From Roseomonas sp. KE0001 (lineage in GTDB: Bacteria > Pseudomonadota > Alphaproteobacteria > Acetobacterales > Acetobacteraceae): a stretch of DNA of 64,000 nt. This document shows, one piece after another, positions 17,542 through 26,307 of this stretch. Below the pieces are notes generated by a model that was given only the letters and a program-made list of their open reading frames with translations, searched no databases and was not told the DNA's origin. How positions within the stretch are numbered: the stretch's first letter is position 1; the number at the start of each line of letters is the position of its first letter. Both the position numbers and the translations under genes were made by a program. Where the stretch lies: NCBI RefSeq assembly GCF_016107285.1, contig NZ_RCVQ01000007.1, positions 124,001 to 188,000 on the forward strand, read 5' to 3'.

Positions 17542-19731
17542 ATGGTAACCATCCTGATCCTCGACGACAGGACAACGAACCGGGACATCTTTTCGCGCCT
17601 CGCCGCCTCCCTGGACCGCGGCGCCAGGGTCGAGGCCTTCGGCGATCCCCAGCAGGCGCTCGAATGGCTGCGCGGCAACAGCGTGGACCTCGTGGTCACC
17701 GACTTCCGCATGCCCGGCATGGACGGCGCCGAGTTCACCCGCCGGCTGCGCGCCCTGGGCGACAATCCCGCCGTCGCCGACGTGCCGGTGATCGTCATCA
17801 CCGCCTACAACGACCGTGCCTACCGCCTGCGGGCGCTGGAGGCCGGCGCCACCGACTTCCTGCTCAGCCCGGTGGACCACTACGAGTTCATGACCCGCGC
17901 CCGCAACCTGCTGCGGATGCGCTGGCAGCAGCAGGTGATCCAGCGCCGCGCGCGCAGCCTGGAGCAGGAGCTGGAGGACAGCGCCCGCACGCGCGAGGCG
18001 CTGCTGCGCGACAGCCGCAAGGCGTTGGCGCAGGTGATCGACACCGTCCCCGCCATGATCACCGCCGCCGATCGCCAGGGCCGCTGCGTCTTCGTCAACG
18101 CCAGTCAGGCGGCATTTTCCGGATCGACGCCGGAGGCGCTGGTCGGCAACGAGATCGAGCGGGTCTTCGGTGCCGAGCGCGGCGCCGCCTCGCGCGAGCG
18201 GGACCGCCACGTCTTCGAGACCGGCGCGGCCCTGGCCGAGCAGGAGGAGGAGGCGGTCGGCCCCAGCGGCGAGGCGCGGGTGCTGGTCACTACCAAATCC
18301 CCGCTGCGCGACTCCGCCGGACAGGTCGTCACGGTGCTGACCACCTCGCTCGACGTCACCGACCGCAAGATGGCCGAGCGGCGGCTCAGCCACATGGCGC
18401 ATCACGACGCGCTGACCGGCCTGCCGAACCGCATCTTCCTCAGCGAGCGGCTGCGGCACGAGTTGGCGCGCGGGCGGAACAGCAGGCACGCCTTCGCGCT
18501 CCTCTTCCTCGATCTCGACCGCTTCAAGTCGGTGAACGACGCGCTCGGCCATCACCTCGGCGATCAGCTGCTGCAGGAGGTGGCGCGGCGGCTGCAGCAG
18601 TCGGTCCGTCCGGAGGACACCGTCTCGCGCCTGGGCGGCGACGAGTTCGCCATCCTGCAGGCCGGCATCTCCGGGCCGGAGGATGCCGCGGCGCTGGCCG
18701 CGCGGATCGTCGAGAGCCTCTCGGCGCCCTTCGCCTGCGATGGCCAGGTCCTGTCCACCAGCGCCAGCCTCGGCATCACCGTCTCCCCGCGCGATGGCCG
18801 CGATGCCGCGGGGCTGCTGCGCAACGCCGACCTCGCCATGTACCGCGCCAAGGCCGAGGGGCGGAACGGATGGCGCTTCTTCGCCGCCGCCATGGACGAG
18901 CGGGCGCGGGAGGCCATGCGCGTCGAGCGCGACCTTCGCCTGGGTCTCGAGCGCGACGAGTTCGTGCTGCACTACCAACCCCAGATCTCGCTCCGCACGC
19001 ACCGCATCGTCGGCGCCGAGGCGCTGCTGCGCTGGCGGCGGGGCGGCGGCGCCCTGGTCAGCCCGGGCGTCTTCCTGCCGGTGGCGGAAGAAACCGGGCT
19101 GATCGGCCCGATCAACGAATGGGTGCTGCGGGAGGCCTGCCGCCAGGCCGCCGCCTGGGCCCGGGCGGGGCGGCCGCTGCGGATCGGCGTCAACCTCTCG
19201 CCGATCCAGTTCCGCCGCCAGGATGTCGGGCAGATCGTGCGCCGCGCCCTGGCCGAGACCGGACTGGACCCGGCGCTCCTGGAACTGGAGCTGACCGAGG
19301 GCATCCTGATGGAGCAGGCGGTGGAATCCGCCGTCATGCTCCAGGAGCTGCGGCAGCTCGGCGTCTGCGTCTCGGTGGACGATTTCGGCACCGGCTATTC
19401 CTCCCTCAACTACGTCAAGAGCTTCCCGGTGGACCGGCTGAAGATCGACCAGTCCTTCGTCCGCGGCATGGTCAGCGATCCGAACGATGCCGCCATCGTG
19501 CGCACCATCGTGGCGCTGGGCCATTCGCTGCGGCTCTCGGTGGTGGCGGAAGGCGTCGAGACGGCCGAGCAGCTGGCGCGCCTCTCCCAGGAGAACTGCG
19601 ACGAGGTGCAGGGCTACTACTTCAGCCCGCCCATCCCGGCCGAAGCCCTGTCGCGGCTGCTGGCGGAGCATGACCCGGCGGGAGCCTTCATCCCGGCGGC
19701 CAGTCCCGCCGAGCCCTACGGCGTGCCGTGA
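17542..19731 (+). CDS. Response regulator with PAS, GGDEF and EAL domains (RpfC-partner candidate)
   Basis: Predicted receiver-controlled enzyme that makes and degrades cyclic-di-GMP. 729 residues from the ATG at 17542. Receiver domain at about 1-125 with phospho-acceptor Asp54 ([12 protein letters not shown]); the usual signalling Lys before Pro is Ser109 (LLSPVD). A coiled linker leads to a PAS domain (about 165-280), then GGDEF (about 285-450) with intact RLGGDEF and an inhibitory RxxD site (RPED) exactly five residues before it. The EAL domain (about 460-715) has [35 protein letters not shown] and VVAEGVET, all intact. The stop overlaps the GTG of the sensor kinase gene, so the two are made together. 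A GTG 57 bases upstream is a weaker start. Confidence 0.93.
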   Translation: MVTILILDDRTTNRDIFSRLAASLDRGARVEAFGDPQQALEWLRGNSVDLVVTDFRMPGMDGAEFTRRLRALGDNPAVADVPVIVITAYNDRAYRLRALEAGATDFLLSPVDHYEFMTRARNLLRMRWQQQVIQRRARSLEQELEDSARTREALLRDSRKALAQVIDTVPAMITAADRQGRCVFVNASQAAFSGSTPEALVGNEIERVFGAERGAASRERDRHVFETGAALAEQEEEAVGPSGEARVLVTTKSPLRDSAGQVVTVLTTSLDVTDRKMAERRLSHMAHHDALTGLPNRIFLSERLRHELARGRNSRHAFALLFLDLDRFKSVNDALGHHLGDQLLQEVARRLQQSVRPEDTVSRLGGDEFAILQAGISGPEDAAALAARIVESLSAPFACDGQVLSTSASLGITVSPRDGRDAAGLLRNADLAMYRAKAEGRNGWRFFAAAMDERAREAMRVERDLRLGLERDEFVLHYQPQISLRTHRIVGAEALLRWRRGGGALVSPGVFLPVAEETGLIGPINEWVLREACRQAAAWARAGRPLRIGVNLSPIQFRRQDVGQIVRRALAETGLDPALLELELTEGILMEQAVESAVMLQELRQLGVCVSVDDFGTGYSSLNYVKSFPVDRLKIDQSFVRGMVSDPNDAAIVRTIVALGHSLRLSVVAEGVETAEQLARLSQENCDEVQGYYFSPPIPAEALSRLLAEHDPAGAFIPAASPAEPYGVP

Positions 19732-22274
19732 GCAAGGCCGCCACGCCGCCGCCCGGACGCCGCCCCGGGCCGCTGGCCTGGCTGCGCAACCGGCTGCGGG
19801 GGCGTCCGGACAGCGAGCACGAGATGAGCTTCAACCGCCTCGCTTTCGCGGCGGTCATCATCCTCTTCCTGCTGGTCGGCGGCGATTCCCGGGACGCGCT
19901 GCTGGCCATGGCGGTCTATGTCGCCCTCGCCCTTGGCATCCTGGGCCATATCCTGCTCGTGCCCGCCGCCTCGCCGCCGCGCCGGCTGGCCGCGCTGCTG
20001 CTGGATTGCGGCTTCCTGTCCTGGCAGCTGCACATCGGCGAGGAACCGGTGGCGCTGTTCTTCCCGATCTATCTCTGGGTGATCTTCGGCAACGGCTTCC
20101 GTTTCGGCCTGTCCTCGCTGCGGGTCGCCATGCTGGTGGCCTTCCTCGGCTTCGGCCTCGTCATCCTGACCACGCCCTACTGGAACGGCCAGCTCCACCT
20201 GTCGATCGGCCTGCTGATCGGCCTGCTGATCCTGCCGCTCTATGCCGGCACGCTGATCCGCCGCCTGTCCGCCGCGCGGCAGCAGGCGGAGGAGGCGAGC
20301 CAGGCCAAGTCGCTCTTCCTGGCCAGCGTCAGCCATGAGCTGCGGACGCCTCTCAATGCCATCATCGGCATGGGCGGCCTGCTGCGCGATACCCGGCTCG
20401 ACGGCGAGCAGCGCGACATGCTGGAGACGGTGAACACCGCCGCGCATTCGCTGCTGGCGCTGATCGACAACATCCTCGACCTGTCGCGCATCGAGGCCGG
20501 CCGCATGCCGACCGAGACGGTGGACATCGAGGTGGGCCCGCTGCTCGCCGAGCTGCGCCGCCTGCTGGCCGCGCAGTGCCGCGCCAAGGGACTGCGCTTC
20601 TCCCTGCACGTCACGCCGCGCACGCCGCTGCTGCTGCGCGGCGACCGCCGGCACCTGATGGAGGTGCTGCTGAATCTGGCCGGCAACGCGGTGAAGTTCA
20701 CCGCGGAGGGCGGGGTCACCGTCGCCCTGGACGCCGCGCCGCCGGCGCCGGGCGAGACCCGGCTGCGCCTGACCGTGGAGGTCTCCGACACCGGCATCGG
20801 CATCGCGCCCGAGGCGCAGGAGCGGATCTTCGAGAACTTCACCCAGGCCGATTCCACCATCATCAACCGCTTCGGCGGCACCGGGCTGGGCCTGGCCATC
20901 TGCCGCCGGCTGGTGCGGCTGATGGGGGGCGAGATCGGCGTCACCTCCATCCCCGGACAGGGCAGCACCTTCCGCTTCACCGTCCTGGCCGAGGCGGTCA
21001 CGCCGCAGCCCCGCCCCTCTCTCGCCGGCCTCGCCGTGGTGCTGCTCGACCCGGCGCCGATCCGGGCGGCGGCCCTGGCCGAGAAGCTGGCGGAGTTCGG
21101 CGCCGAGGCACGGCCGGCGGCCGGTGTGGAGGAGGCGGCACGCCTGATGCGGGCCCGCCCCGAAGGGCCGGAAGGGCGCTGCCTGCTGCTGGCCTATGCG
21201 CCGGTCGCCCTGCCCGCCGACGCGCCGGCGCATCCCCGGTTGCTGGTGGACGAGGCAGGCGCCGCGCCGGCGCTGCCGCCCGAGACGCTGCGCCGCGCGG
21301 CCGAGACCCTGCTGCCGCCCCAGGCCACCGGCGAGGAACTGGCGCATGCGCTGCGCCTGGCCCTGGCCCTGGCCCCCGCCCCGGCCGGCGACGAGCCGCA
21401 GGAGGCGGCACCCCCGGAGGAGGCCGGGGCTGCTCCCGCTCCCGCTCGGCGGCCCGCGCGGCCACTGCGCGTGCTGGTGGCGGATGACAGCCGGGTGAAC
21501 CAACGCGTTGTCGCCAAGATCCTGGAACGGGCCGGCCATGCCGTGCGGCTGGCCGACAATGGCGATGCCGCGCTCGACATCCTGGAGCAGGAGGCCGACA
21601 GCCTCGATCTGGTGTTGATGGACGTGAACATGCCCGACACGGATGGCATCGAGGCGACGAAGCTGTTCCGCGTCATGGCGCTCGGGCAGCCGCATCTGCC
21701 GATCCTGGCGCTGACCGCCGACGCCACGGAGGCGGCGGTGCGGCGCTGTGCCGAGGCCGGCATGGACGGCCACGTGACCAAGCCGATCCGGCCGGACGAG
21801 CTGCTGCGCCTGGTGGAGGAGCGGGCGCGCCCGCCCCGCCCGGGCCAGGCCGCGCCCGCCGGGCCGGTGACCGCCATCGCCAGCCACCCGCGCTTCCGCC
21901 CGACCAGCCCGGCGCTGGATGACGAGGTGGTGGAGAACCTGCGTCAGCTCGGCGGCGAGGAGTTCCTGCAGGGACTCGCGCGCGACTTCCTCGACGATGC
22001 GGGGGCGCTGATCGAGGAGATCGCCGCCGCCGCCCTGGCCGGCGACGCGACGCGCTTCCATTCCGAGACGCATGCCCTGCGCAGCAGCGCCGCCAATGTC
22101 GGCGCCCTGGCGCTCGCCCGCCTCTGCACCGAATGGCGCCGCCTGGGGCGGGAGGCGATGATGCGCGAGGGGGCGGACCTCGCGCAGCGGGCCCGTGCCG
22201 AGCTCGAGCGGACGCGCCGGGCCTACAGGGGCGATCTCGCGGACGATGCCGGCGCCGGCGAGCATCGCGGCTGA
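19728..22274 (+). CDS. rpfC: RpfC-like hybrid sensor histidine kinase with Hpt domain
   Basis: 848 residues; predicted DSF fatty-acid sensor. The N-terminus (residues 16-180) matches Xanthomonas RpfC in layout: a short cytoplasmic lead with [17 protein letters not shown], about five membrane helices, IFGNGFRFG between helices, and a final [19 protein letters not shown]. Kinase core: phospho-His203 in [12 protein letters not shown]-box [12 protein letters not shown]-boxes DTGIGIA and GGTGLGLAI. Residues about 434-545 look like a receiver remnant without the phospho-Asp, then a true receiver (Asp632 in [11 protein letters not shown]) and a C-terminal Hpt with His782 in [16 protein letters not shown] start inside the previous stop (GTGA). 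Name is by similarity to RpfC; ligand unproven. Confidence 0.88.
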   Translation: MSKAATPPPGRRPGPLAWLRNRLRGRPDSEHEMSFNRLAFAAVIILFLLVGGDSRDALLAMAVYVALALGILGHILLVPAASPPRRLAALLLDCGFLSWQLHIGEEPVALFFPIYLWVIFGNGFRFGLSSLRVAMLVAFLGFGLVILTTPYWNGQLHLSIGLLIGLLILPLYAGTLIRRLSAARQQAEEASQAKSLFLASVSHELRTPLNAIIGMGGLLRDTRLDGEQRDMLETVNTAAHSLLALIDNILDLSRIEAGRMPTETVDIEVGPLLAELRRLLAAQCRAKGLRFSLHVTPRTPLLLRGDRRHLMEVLLNLAGNAVKFTAEGGVTVALDAAPPAPGETRLRLTVEVSDTGIGIAPEAQERIFENFTQADSTIINRFGGTGLGLAICRRLVRLMGGEIGVTSIPGQGSTFRFTVLAEAVTPQPRPSLAGLAVVLLDPAPIRAAALAEKLAEFGAEARPAAGVEEAARLMRARPEGPEGRCLLLAYAPVALPADAPAHPRLLVDEAGAAPALPPETLRRAAETLLPPQATGEELAHALRLALALAPAPAGDEPQEAAPPEEAGAAPAPARRPARPLRVLVADDSRVNQRVVAKILERAGHAVRLADNGDAALDILEQEADSLDLVLMDVNMPDTDGIEATKLFRVMALGQPHLPILALTADATEAAVRRCAEAGMDGHVTKPIRPDELLRLVEERARPPRPGQAAPAGPVTAIASHPRFRPTSPALDDEVVENLRQLGGEEFLQGLARDFLDDAGALIEEIAAAALAGDATRFHSETHALRSSAANVGALALARLCTEWRRLGREAMMREGADLAQRARAELERTRRAYRGDLADDAGAGEHRG

Positions 22275-22348
22275 GCCACCCCGTCCCGGCCCCCCGCCGG
22301 GAAGACGGGCGCGTCCTCATGCGACCGGTCTGTTCGTGAGGCCGCGCA

Positions 22349-23293
22349 TCACTCTGCGGCGTGCGCCAGCCCCGCGGAAGGCAGGCTGCCCAGCCGGCGC
22401 TCCTGCGCCGCCACCAGCCGGCCCATCTTCTTGAGGTCGGCCTCGCCCAGGTTCATCGCCGCCCCGGCCCACATCTCCACCACGTCGCGCAGTTCGTCGA
22501 GCGTCACCGGGTCCACCCGGCGGCGGGCGCGGTGCATCGTCAGGTGCGCGTTGTGCTTGCGGCTGTGGCGGGCGATGTAGTCGCGCGCCGCCACCTCGCC
22601 CTCGCCATCCTCGGCCAGCACATCGACCACGCCCATCGCGTGCAGTTCCGCGGCGGTGTAGATGCGGCCGGAGGTGATCAGCTCCTCGGCCTGCCGACGG
22701 CCGATGCGGCGCGAGAGGAAGCTGTAGGCGCCCATGCCGGGGAACATGTTGAACAGGATCTCCGGCAGGCCGATCTTGGCGCTGCGCTCGGCGACGATCA
22801 TGTCGAAGGAGAGCGCGTGCTCGAAGCCGCCGCCCAGCGCGTCCCCCTGGACCAGCGCCATGGTGATGAGCGGCAGGCCGAAGGCGACGGTGTTCTTGTG
22901 GATCGCCTCCACCGCGATGTGGCCGTAGCGCACCAGCGAGGCATGGTCGCGCGAGCGGATGCGCTCGGCGAAGTGCGCCAGGTCACCACCCAGATTGTAG
23001 ATGCCCGGCACGGCCGAGTTCATCACGAACCAGTCCGCCGGCCGCTCGCCCAGCGCCGCGCGCTCCGCGAAGAGCGCGGACATGGCGTCCTGCATGCGAT
23101 GCACATCCTGCATCAGTTCGAGGGTGTAGCTCGGGCGACCCTGCGGGCGCATGGTGCACCAGGCGGTGCGGCTTTCCGGCTCCAGGCGGAGTTCGAGATT
23201 GTCGAAGCGCAGGGCCGACAGGGCGACATGCGCCGGCGGCAGGCTGCGGCCAGCGGTCTCGGCGACGACGGGGGTGTTGCGATCGAGGTACAT
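22349..23293 (-). CDS. rpfF: RpfF-like DSF synthase (enoyl-CoA hydratase/isomerase fold)
   Basis: Predicted to make a cis-2-unsaturated fatty acid signal from acyl-ACP by thioesterase and dehydratase steps. 314 residues. The crotonase fold has VPGIYNLGGDLAHFAERIR, LVQGDALGGGFEHALSFDMIVAE and GLPEILFNMFPGMGAYSFLSRRIGR, closely matching the RpfF signature. Glu158 (GGGFE) and Glu178 (GLPE), 20 apart, correspond to the two catalytic glutamates of RpfF; ordinary enoyl-CoA hydratases do not share the FPGMGAYSFLSRRI block. GGAGA precedes the ATG. It converges on the RpfC-like gene, with 74 bases between the two stops. Confidence 0.9.
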   Translation of the reverse strand: MYLDRNTPVVAETAGRSLPPAHVALSALRFDNLELRLEPESRTAWCTMRPQGRPSYTLELMQDVHRMQDAMSALFAERAALGERPADWFVMNSAVPGIYNLGGDLAHFAERIRSRDHASLVRYGHIAVEAIHKNTVAFGLPLITMALVQGDALGGGFEHALSFDMIVAERSAKIGLPEILFNMFPGMGAYSFLSRRIGRRQAEELITSGRIYTAAELHAMGVVDVLAEDGEGEVAARDYIARHSRKHNAHLTMHRARRRVDPVTLDELRDVVEMWAGAAMNLGEADLKKMGRLVAAQERRLGSLPSAGLAHAAE

Positions 23294-23630
23294 GGAGGGT
23301 CTCCGGCTGGGTGGTCGTGCCACCGTTATGGTTGCGTAACATCCAAGTACCCTCCACCATGAAGGGCGTTGGCCTTGCCACGCGCACGCATCCTAGCCAC
23401 CCCCTGCCCTCGCAGTATTGATTTGCTTTGTGCTCCTGACTGTAAGGTTTTGACAGCAATCGATCTGGATCTCGACGCGCCGGAACAACGGCGCCGCCGG
23501 CGACGCAGTGTCGCCGACGGCGTCCCCGCAGCAGAGAATTCAAGTGTTACGACAACGACGCAGGGCCTCGCGGCCCACTCTCCCGGCAGCCGGCGCGTCG
23601 CGAGGACGGCGCCGGCCGTCCGGCCTCGTC
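23294..23630. promoter_or_regulatory. Intergenic region upstream of the rpfF-like gene
   Basis: 337 bases without a convincing gene. It should hold the rpfF promoter (minus strand), and it is clearly less GC-rich around 23420-23470 than the flanking genes, with TTACAG and CAATACT-like elements on the minus strand that could be weak -35 and -10 boxes. The 3' end of the PRC-barrel gene borders it on the other side. Open frames here (for example a plus-strand one beginning at 23369) are Arg-rich and look like chance frames. Confidence 0.4.
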
Positions 23631-24071
23631 TCAGGCGTCGTCGCGTGAGCCGTAGGGGGAAGGGCCGTAGAAGCCGCGCACCCGCTCACCCCATTGCTGG
23701 TCGGACCAGTCGACCGCCTCCTCCCGCCGGAAGGACGGGGCCTGCTGGAGCTGCTCGGCGCTGACATCGGCGACATAGCCGCCGAGGCCGATGTCGTAGC
23801 GCAGCTGGTCCCAGGGCAGAGGGTAGTGGGAGCTGCCGATACCGAGGAAGCCGCCGAAGGACAGGACGGCGTATTCGACCACCCCCCGGACCTTGTCGAT
23901 CATCAGCGCCTCGATCGACCCCAGCCGGTTGCCGGAGGGATCGAAGACCGCGGTGCCCTCCACCCGGTCCGAGGAGATCAGCCGCGCGCTGCCGCCGGGG
24001 GCGATCTCGTTGACCATCTCGTCATGCCGTCGTGCGGACGGGCCGGTGGGGTCGGTGGTCGGATCCGCCAT
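23631..24071 (-). CDS. PRC-barrel domain protein
   Basis: 146 residues. A PRC-barrel core at about residues 28-110 (ARLISSDRVEGTAVFDPSGNRLGSIEALMIDKVRGVVEYAVLSFGG, with FLGIGSSHYPLPWDQLRYD after it) matches the stand-alone PRC-barrel proteins common in alphaproteobacterial stress loci. The C-terminus (EEAVDWSDQQWGERVRGFYG) is also usual for this subgroup. GGAGGAGAC lies upstream of the ATG. A GGAAC-N18-GTT sequence 45-70 bases upstream resembles a general-stress promoter. Molecular function is unknown. Confidence 0.85.
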   Translation of the reverse strand: MADPTTDPTGPSARRHDEMVNEIAPGGSARLISSDRVEGTAVFDPSGNRLGSIEALMIDKVRGVVEYAVLSFGGFLGIGSSHYPLPWDQLRYDIGLGGYVADVSAEQLQQAPSFRREEAVDWSDQQWGERVRGFYGPSPYGSRDDA

Positions 24072-24115
24072 GATGGTCTCCTCCAGCTGCGGGCCGGAAC
24101 GGCCCTCGCGGAAAT

Positions 24116-24141
24116 AACTCCCGGCGAGGCCGTGGGGTTCC
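24116..24141 (-). promoter_or_regulatory. Candidate EcfG-type general stress promoter for the PRC-barrel gene
   Basis: On the minus strand GGAAC (24141-24137) is followed after 18 bases by GTT (24118-24116). This fits the published alphaproteobacterial EcfG consensus GGAAC-N16/17-cGTT except that the base before GTT is A. It lies about 45 bases before the start codon, a sensible distance. Sequence match only. Confidence 0.45.
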
Positions 24142-24264
24142 AGGCGCGCGCGGGATGCAACTCTGCTGCCACCCCGCGTTTCCCCTCTGCATGCCATCTG
24201 CATACCACCGGCTCCACCGGCATCCGACTGCCAGGATGGCCTGCCACAGCGAGGAGAAGTCGCC

Positions 24265-24468
24265 ATGTCCGATGCCCGAGACGACACCCCGGCCCGCGAA
24301 CGCGTCATCGAGCCGCCGCCCGGGCATCACGAGGCGCCCATGCCGGAGAAGCCGATCCCGACCACCAAGGTACGGCAGGGGGTCACCTTTGGCCGTATGC
24401 GCTGGGTTCTCCTGGCGTCCCTCGTCCTGGTCATCGTCGCGTTCATCGTCGCCGCCATGGTGAGCTGA
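24265..24468 (+). CDS. Small single-span membrane protein, function unknown
   Basis: 67 residues with AGGAG 10 bases before the ATG. A hydrophilic, Pro/Glu/Arg-rich N-terminus (residues 1-44) ends in FGRMRWVLLASLVLVIVAFIVAAMVS, one C-terminal membrane helix (about 45-66), so a tail-anchored topology is likely. No family recognised. It is divergent from the PRC-barrel gene and stands ahead of other small stress-type genes on the same strand. Confidence 0.75.
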   Translation: MSDARDDTPARERVIEPPPGHHEAPMPEKPIPTTKVRQGVTFGRMRWVLLASLVLVIVAFIVAAMVS

Positions 24469-24514
24469 GGCTTGGCCGGCGTGAGAATGTCGTGTTGCAT
24501 CAATGGGAAAACCT

Positions 24515-24539
24515 GCAACGAAGCCGCTGGCGGGGCGTT
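24515..24539 (+). promoter_or_regulatory. Candidate EcfG-like promoter for the KGG-repeat gene
   Basis: GCAAC (24515-24519) is followed after 17 bases by GTT (24537-24539), with C just before it, giving CGTT. This is one mismatch from the general-stress consensus GGAAC-N16/17-CGTT. It lies 143 bases before the KGG gene start, so a long leader would be implied. Weak on its own. Confidence 0.3.
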
Positions 24540-24681
24540 TTTGCGATAGGTGCCCGCGGCGTTGCCGGGCGTCGCTCCCGCGTGGGCTCGCTGAGCAGGT
24601 GGGAGCGGCGCCGGCGAGGACCGTGAGGCCCGGTGCAACCAGGCTCGCCGCTGGCGGGCGTACCAGGGAAGGATCACAGGG

Positions 24682-24969
24682 ATGACCCAGCGCAAGGGCG
24701 GTAAGCAGGGTTTTGCCTCGATGGACCAGGCCAAGCAGCGCGACATCGCCTCCAAGGGCGGGCAGAGCGTTCCAGCGGCCAAGCGCAGTTTCGCCCAGGA
24801 CCCGGCTCTCGCCGCCGAAGCGGGCCGCAAGGGTGGACAGGCCGTGCAGGCGGGGGACCGCTCCTTCTCACGTGACCGCAGCCTCGCGGCCAGCGCCGGA
24901 CGCAAGGGCGGACAGGCGACTCATGGCCGCGCCGCGAACCGCGGTGCCGAAGCGGAGGAGCAGGGCTGA
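24682..24969 (+). CDS. KGG-repeat stress protein (YciG/GsiB/con-10-like)
   Basis: 95 residues, strongly hydrophilic. Three KGG-type stress repeats can be read: KRDIASKGGQS-like (residues about 19-32), DPALAAEAGRKGGQAV (about 40-55) and DRSLAASAGRKGGQAT (about 66-81), plus an N-terminal KGGKQGFASMDQAKQRDIA. Proteins with these repeats are induced by general stress, desiccation or conidiation, and are thought to be flexible hydrophilins. AAGGATCACAGGG precedes the ATG. Confidence 0.85.
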   Translation: MTQRKGGKQGFASMDQAKQRDIASKGGQSVPAAKRSFAQDPALAAEAGRKGGQAVQAGDRSFSRDRSLAASAGRKGGQATHGRAANRGAEAEEQG

Positions 24970-25277
24970 CACCAGCCCGCCTAGCTTCCCGCCACGCCTC
25001 TGGATGACGACAGCATGCTGAACTTGAAACCAGGCCGCCCGCGGCTGAAGCCCTCGGGCCGGCTTGAGCGGCCTGTGCCGGACAGCCTTTCCTCCGCCTT
25101 GCGCGCCGAACTGGCGGAGCGGTTGCTGAGGCGGCGTCCGGTGGCGGGAGAGACCGGCCCCCGGCCGGCGCTTCCGTCGCCCGTCCCCGCCTCGGACCCG
25201 GAACATCGGGCGCCCTGAGTGCGAGACGGCGGCGGACCATCGGCCGCGATGGCCGGAACAGGAACGGGAGGAACACC
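24970..25277. other. 308-base gap with an unconvincing short open frame
   Basis: No sure gene. An open frame at 25015-25218 (67 codons, MLNLKPGRPRLKPSGRLE start, Arg/Pro-rich) has no ribosome binding site and no recognisable family, so it is left uncalled. A GGAAC at 25199-25203 lacks a matching GTT. The region ends with the GGGAGGAAC ribosome binding site of the proline-rich gene at 25278. Confidence 0.5.
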
Positions 25278-25571
25278 ATGTCCGATCAGTTGACCCCCCC
25301 TCGCCCGCCACAGGGTGAGGCCACGAACACGGCTTCCGGTTCCGCCGGTGAGGCGCGGCGCAGCCAGCTGACGCCGGAGGTGCCCTCGCCGCAGCCTCCG
25401 CCCGAGAGCCCGCCGATCGACCCGCCCTCGCCCGAACCGCCACCGCCGGAGACGCCGCCGCGGGAGGACCCGCAGCCGCAGCCGACCCCGCCCAGCGCGC
25501 GCAAGCATTTCCCGGAAACCGAATACGGGACCGGTGAATGCGAGCCGCCGCCGCCGTCCAACAAGGCCTGA
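25278..25571 (+). CDS. Small proline-rich hydrophilic protein, function unknown
   Basis: 97 residues, about one third proline, mainly as PPESPP, PEPPPPETPP and PQPTPP runs, with acidic residues and no hydrophobic segment, so it should be extended and disordered. GGGAGGAAC 8 bases upstream of the ATG supports translation. The C-terminus (ARKHFPETEYGTGECEPP) is less repetitive and holds the only Cys. Grouped with KGG and DUF2383 genes on the same strand. Confidence 0.7.
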   Translation: MSDQLTPPRPPQGEATNTASGSAGEARRSQLTPEVPSPQPPPESPPIDPPSPEPPPPETPPREDPQPQPTPPSARKHFPETEYGTGECEPPPPSNKA

Positions 25572-25614
25572 CGGCGGAAGGGGTGGCCATACACCGTTGA
25601 AGGATGTTCGAGAG

Positions 25615-26244
25615 ATGAATGACCTGACCGCCCCCCAGCGGACCTCGTCTGGTAGCTCCGCCCTGAAGACCCTGAGCGCCTATCTGCATGACAGCCATCG
25701 GGGCTACGATCAGGGCCGTCGGCTGACCTCCGACCGCTTCCTGCGCATCGAGTTCGCGGAGCTGGCGGAGCGGCGGGAGAAGATGGCGCAGGATCTCGAC
25801 CGCCTGCTGCACCTCGAAGGAGGCGAGCCGCGCCGCTCGGGCAGCACGCTGGGCGCCGCGCATCGCGTCTTCCTCGACCTCAAGGGCAGCCTTTTCGGCC
25901 AGGGCCGCCGTCGGGTGCTGCGCGAGGTGGTGCGGGGCGAGGCGGCGCTCGAGGATGCCTATGACGAGGCCCTGGAAGCCGATCTGCCTCAGGAAGCCCG
26001 CGGATTGCTGCACCGCCAGCACCGTCAGGTCCGCGCCACGCGCGACCGCTACGCCGCCATGCTCGACGAGGATGAGGACAGCACGGTGGCGGCACCGGCG
26101 GTGCAGGGCCATGGTCTGATCGCCCGGTTCAACCGGCTGACGCAGCCGCTGACCAGCAATCCGATCCTCTCCGCCATTCTGGTGACGGCGGCCTCCGCCC
26201 TCACGGCCCGCCTGCTGACCGGTGGCCGCAGCCGCCGCCGCTGA
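25615..26244 (+). CDS. DUF2383 (PA2169-family) four-helix bundle protein
   Basis: 209 residues. ALKTLSAYLHDSHRGYDQGRRLTSD and LRIEFAELAERREKMAQDLDRLL, with the later EVVRGEAALEDAYDEALE, match the DUF2383/PA2169 ferritin-like helical bundle of unknown function. It adds a C-terminal segment (about 165-209) with NPILSAILVTAASALTARLL, a possible membrane helix followed by an Arg-rich end. Start chosen at 25615, the Met directly before the conserved region; an earlier in-frame Met would run into the previous gene. A strong hairpin lies after the stop. Confidence 0.8.
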   Translation: MNDLTAPQRTSSGSSALKTLSAYLHDSHRGYDQGRRLTSDRFLRIEFAELAERREKMAQDLDRLLHLEGGEPRRSGSTLGAAHRVFLDLKGSLFGQGRRRVLREVVRGEAALEDAYDEALEADLPQEARGLLHRQHRQVRATRDRYAAMLDEDEDSTVAAPAVQGHGLIARFNRLTQPLTSNPILSAILVTAASALTARLLTGGRSRRR

Positions 26245-26267
26245 GGCGATCCGGTATGGAGAAGAAG

Positions 26268-26302
26268 GAGGAGGGTGGCCGGGATCGCCGGCCGCCCTCC
26301 TT
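26268..26302. terminator. Probable bidirectional terminator hairpin
   Basis: A stem of about 14 pairs (AGGAGGG and GGCCGG on the left arm; CCGGCC and CCCTCCT on the right, one G-U pair) encloses a 5-base loop (GATCG). It sits exactly between the convergent stops of the DUF2383 gene and egtD. The plus side ends in TTG and the minus side in a T/C-rich stretch, so termination from both sides is plausible though neither tail is a pure T run. Confidence 0.7.
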
Positions 26303-26307
26303 GCGTG

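Noticed and set aside
19716..22265. 849-codon minus-strand frame opposite the RpfC-like kinase
   Set aside because: Composition is Gln/Arg/Gly-rich and it mirrors the coding frame of a kinase with all expected motifs; treated as a shadow.
25015..25218. 67-codon plus-strand frame between the KGG and proline-rich genes
   Set aside because: No ribosome binding site, Arg/Pro-rich composition and no recognised family; not strong enough to call a gene.
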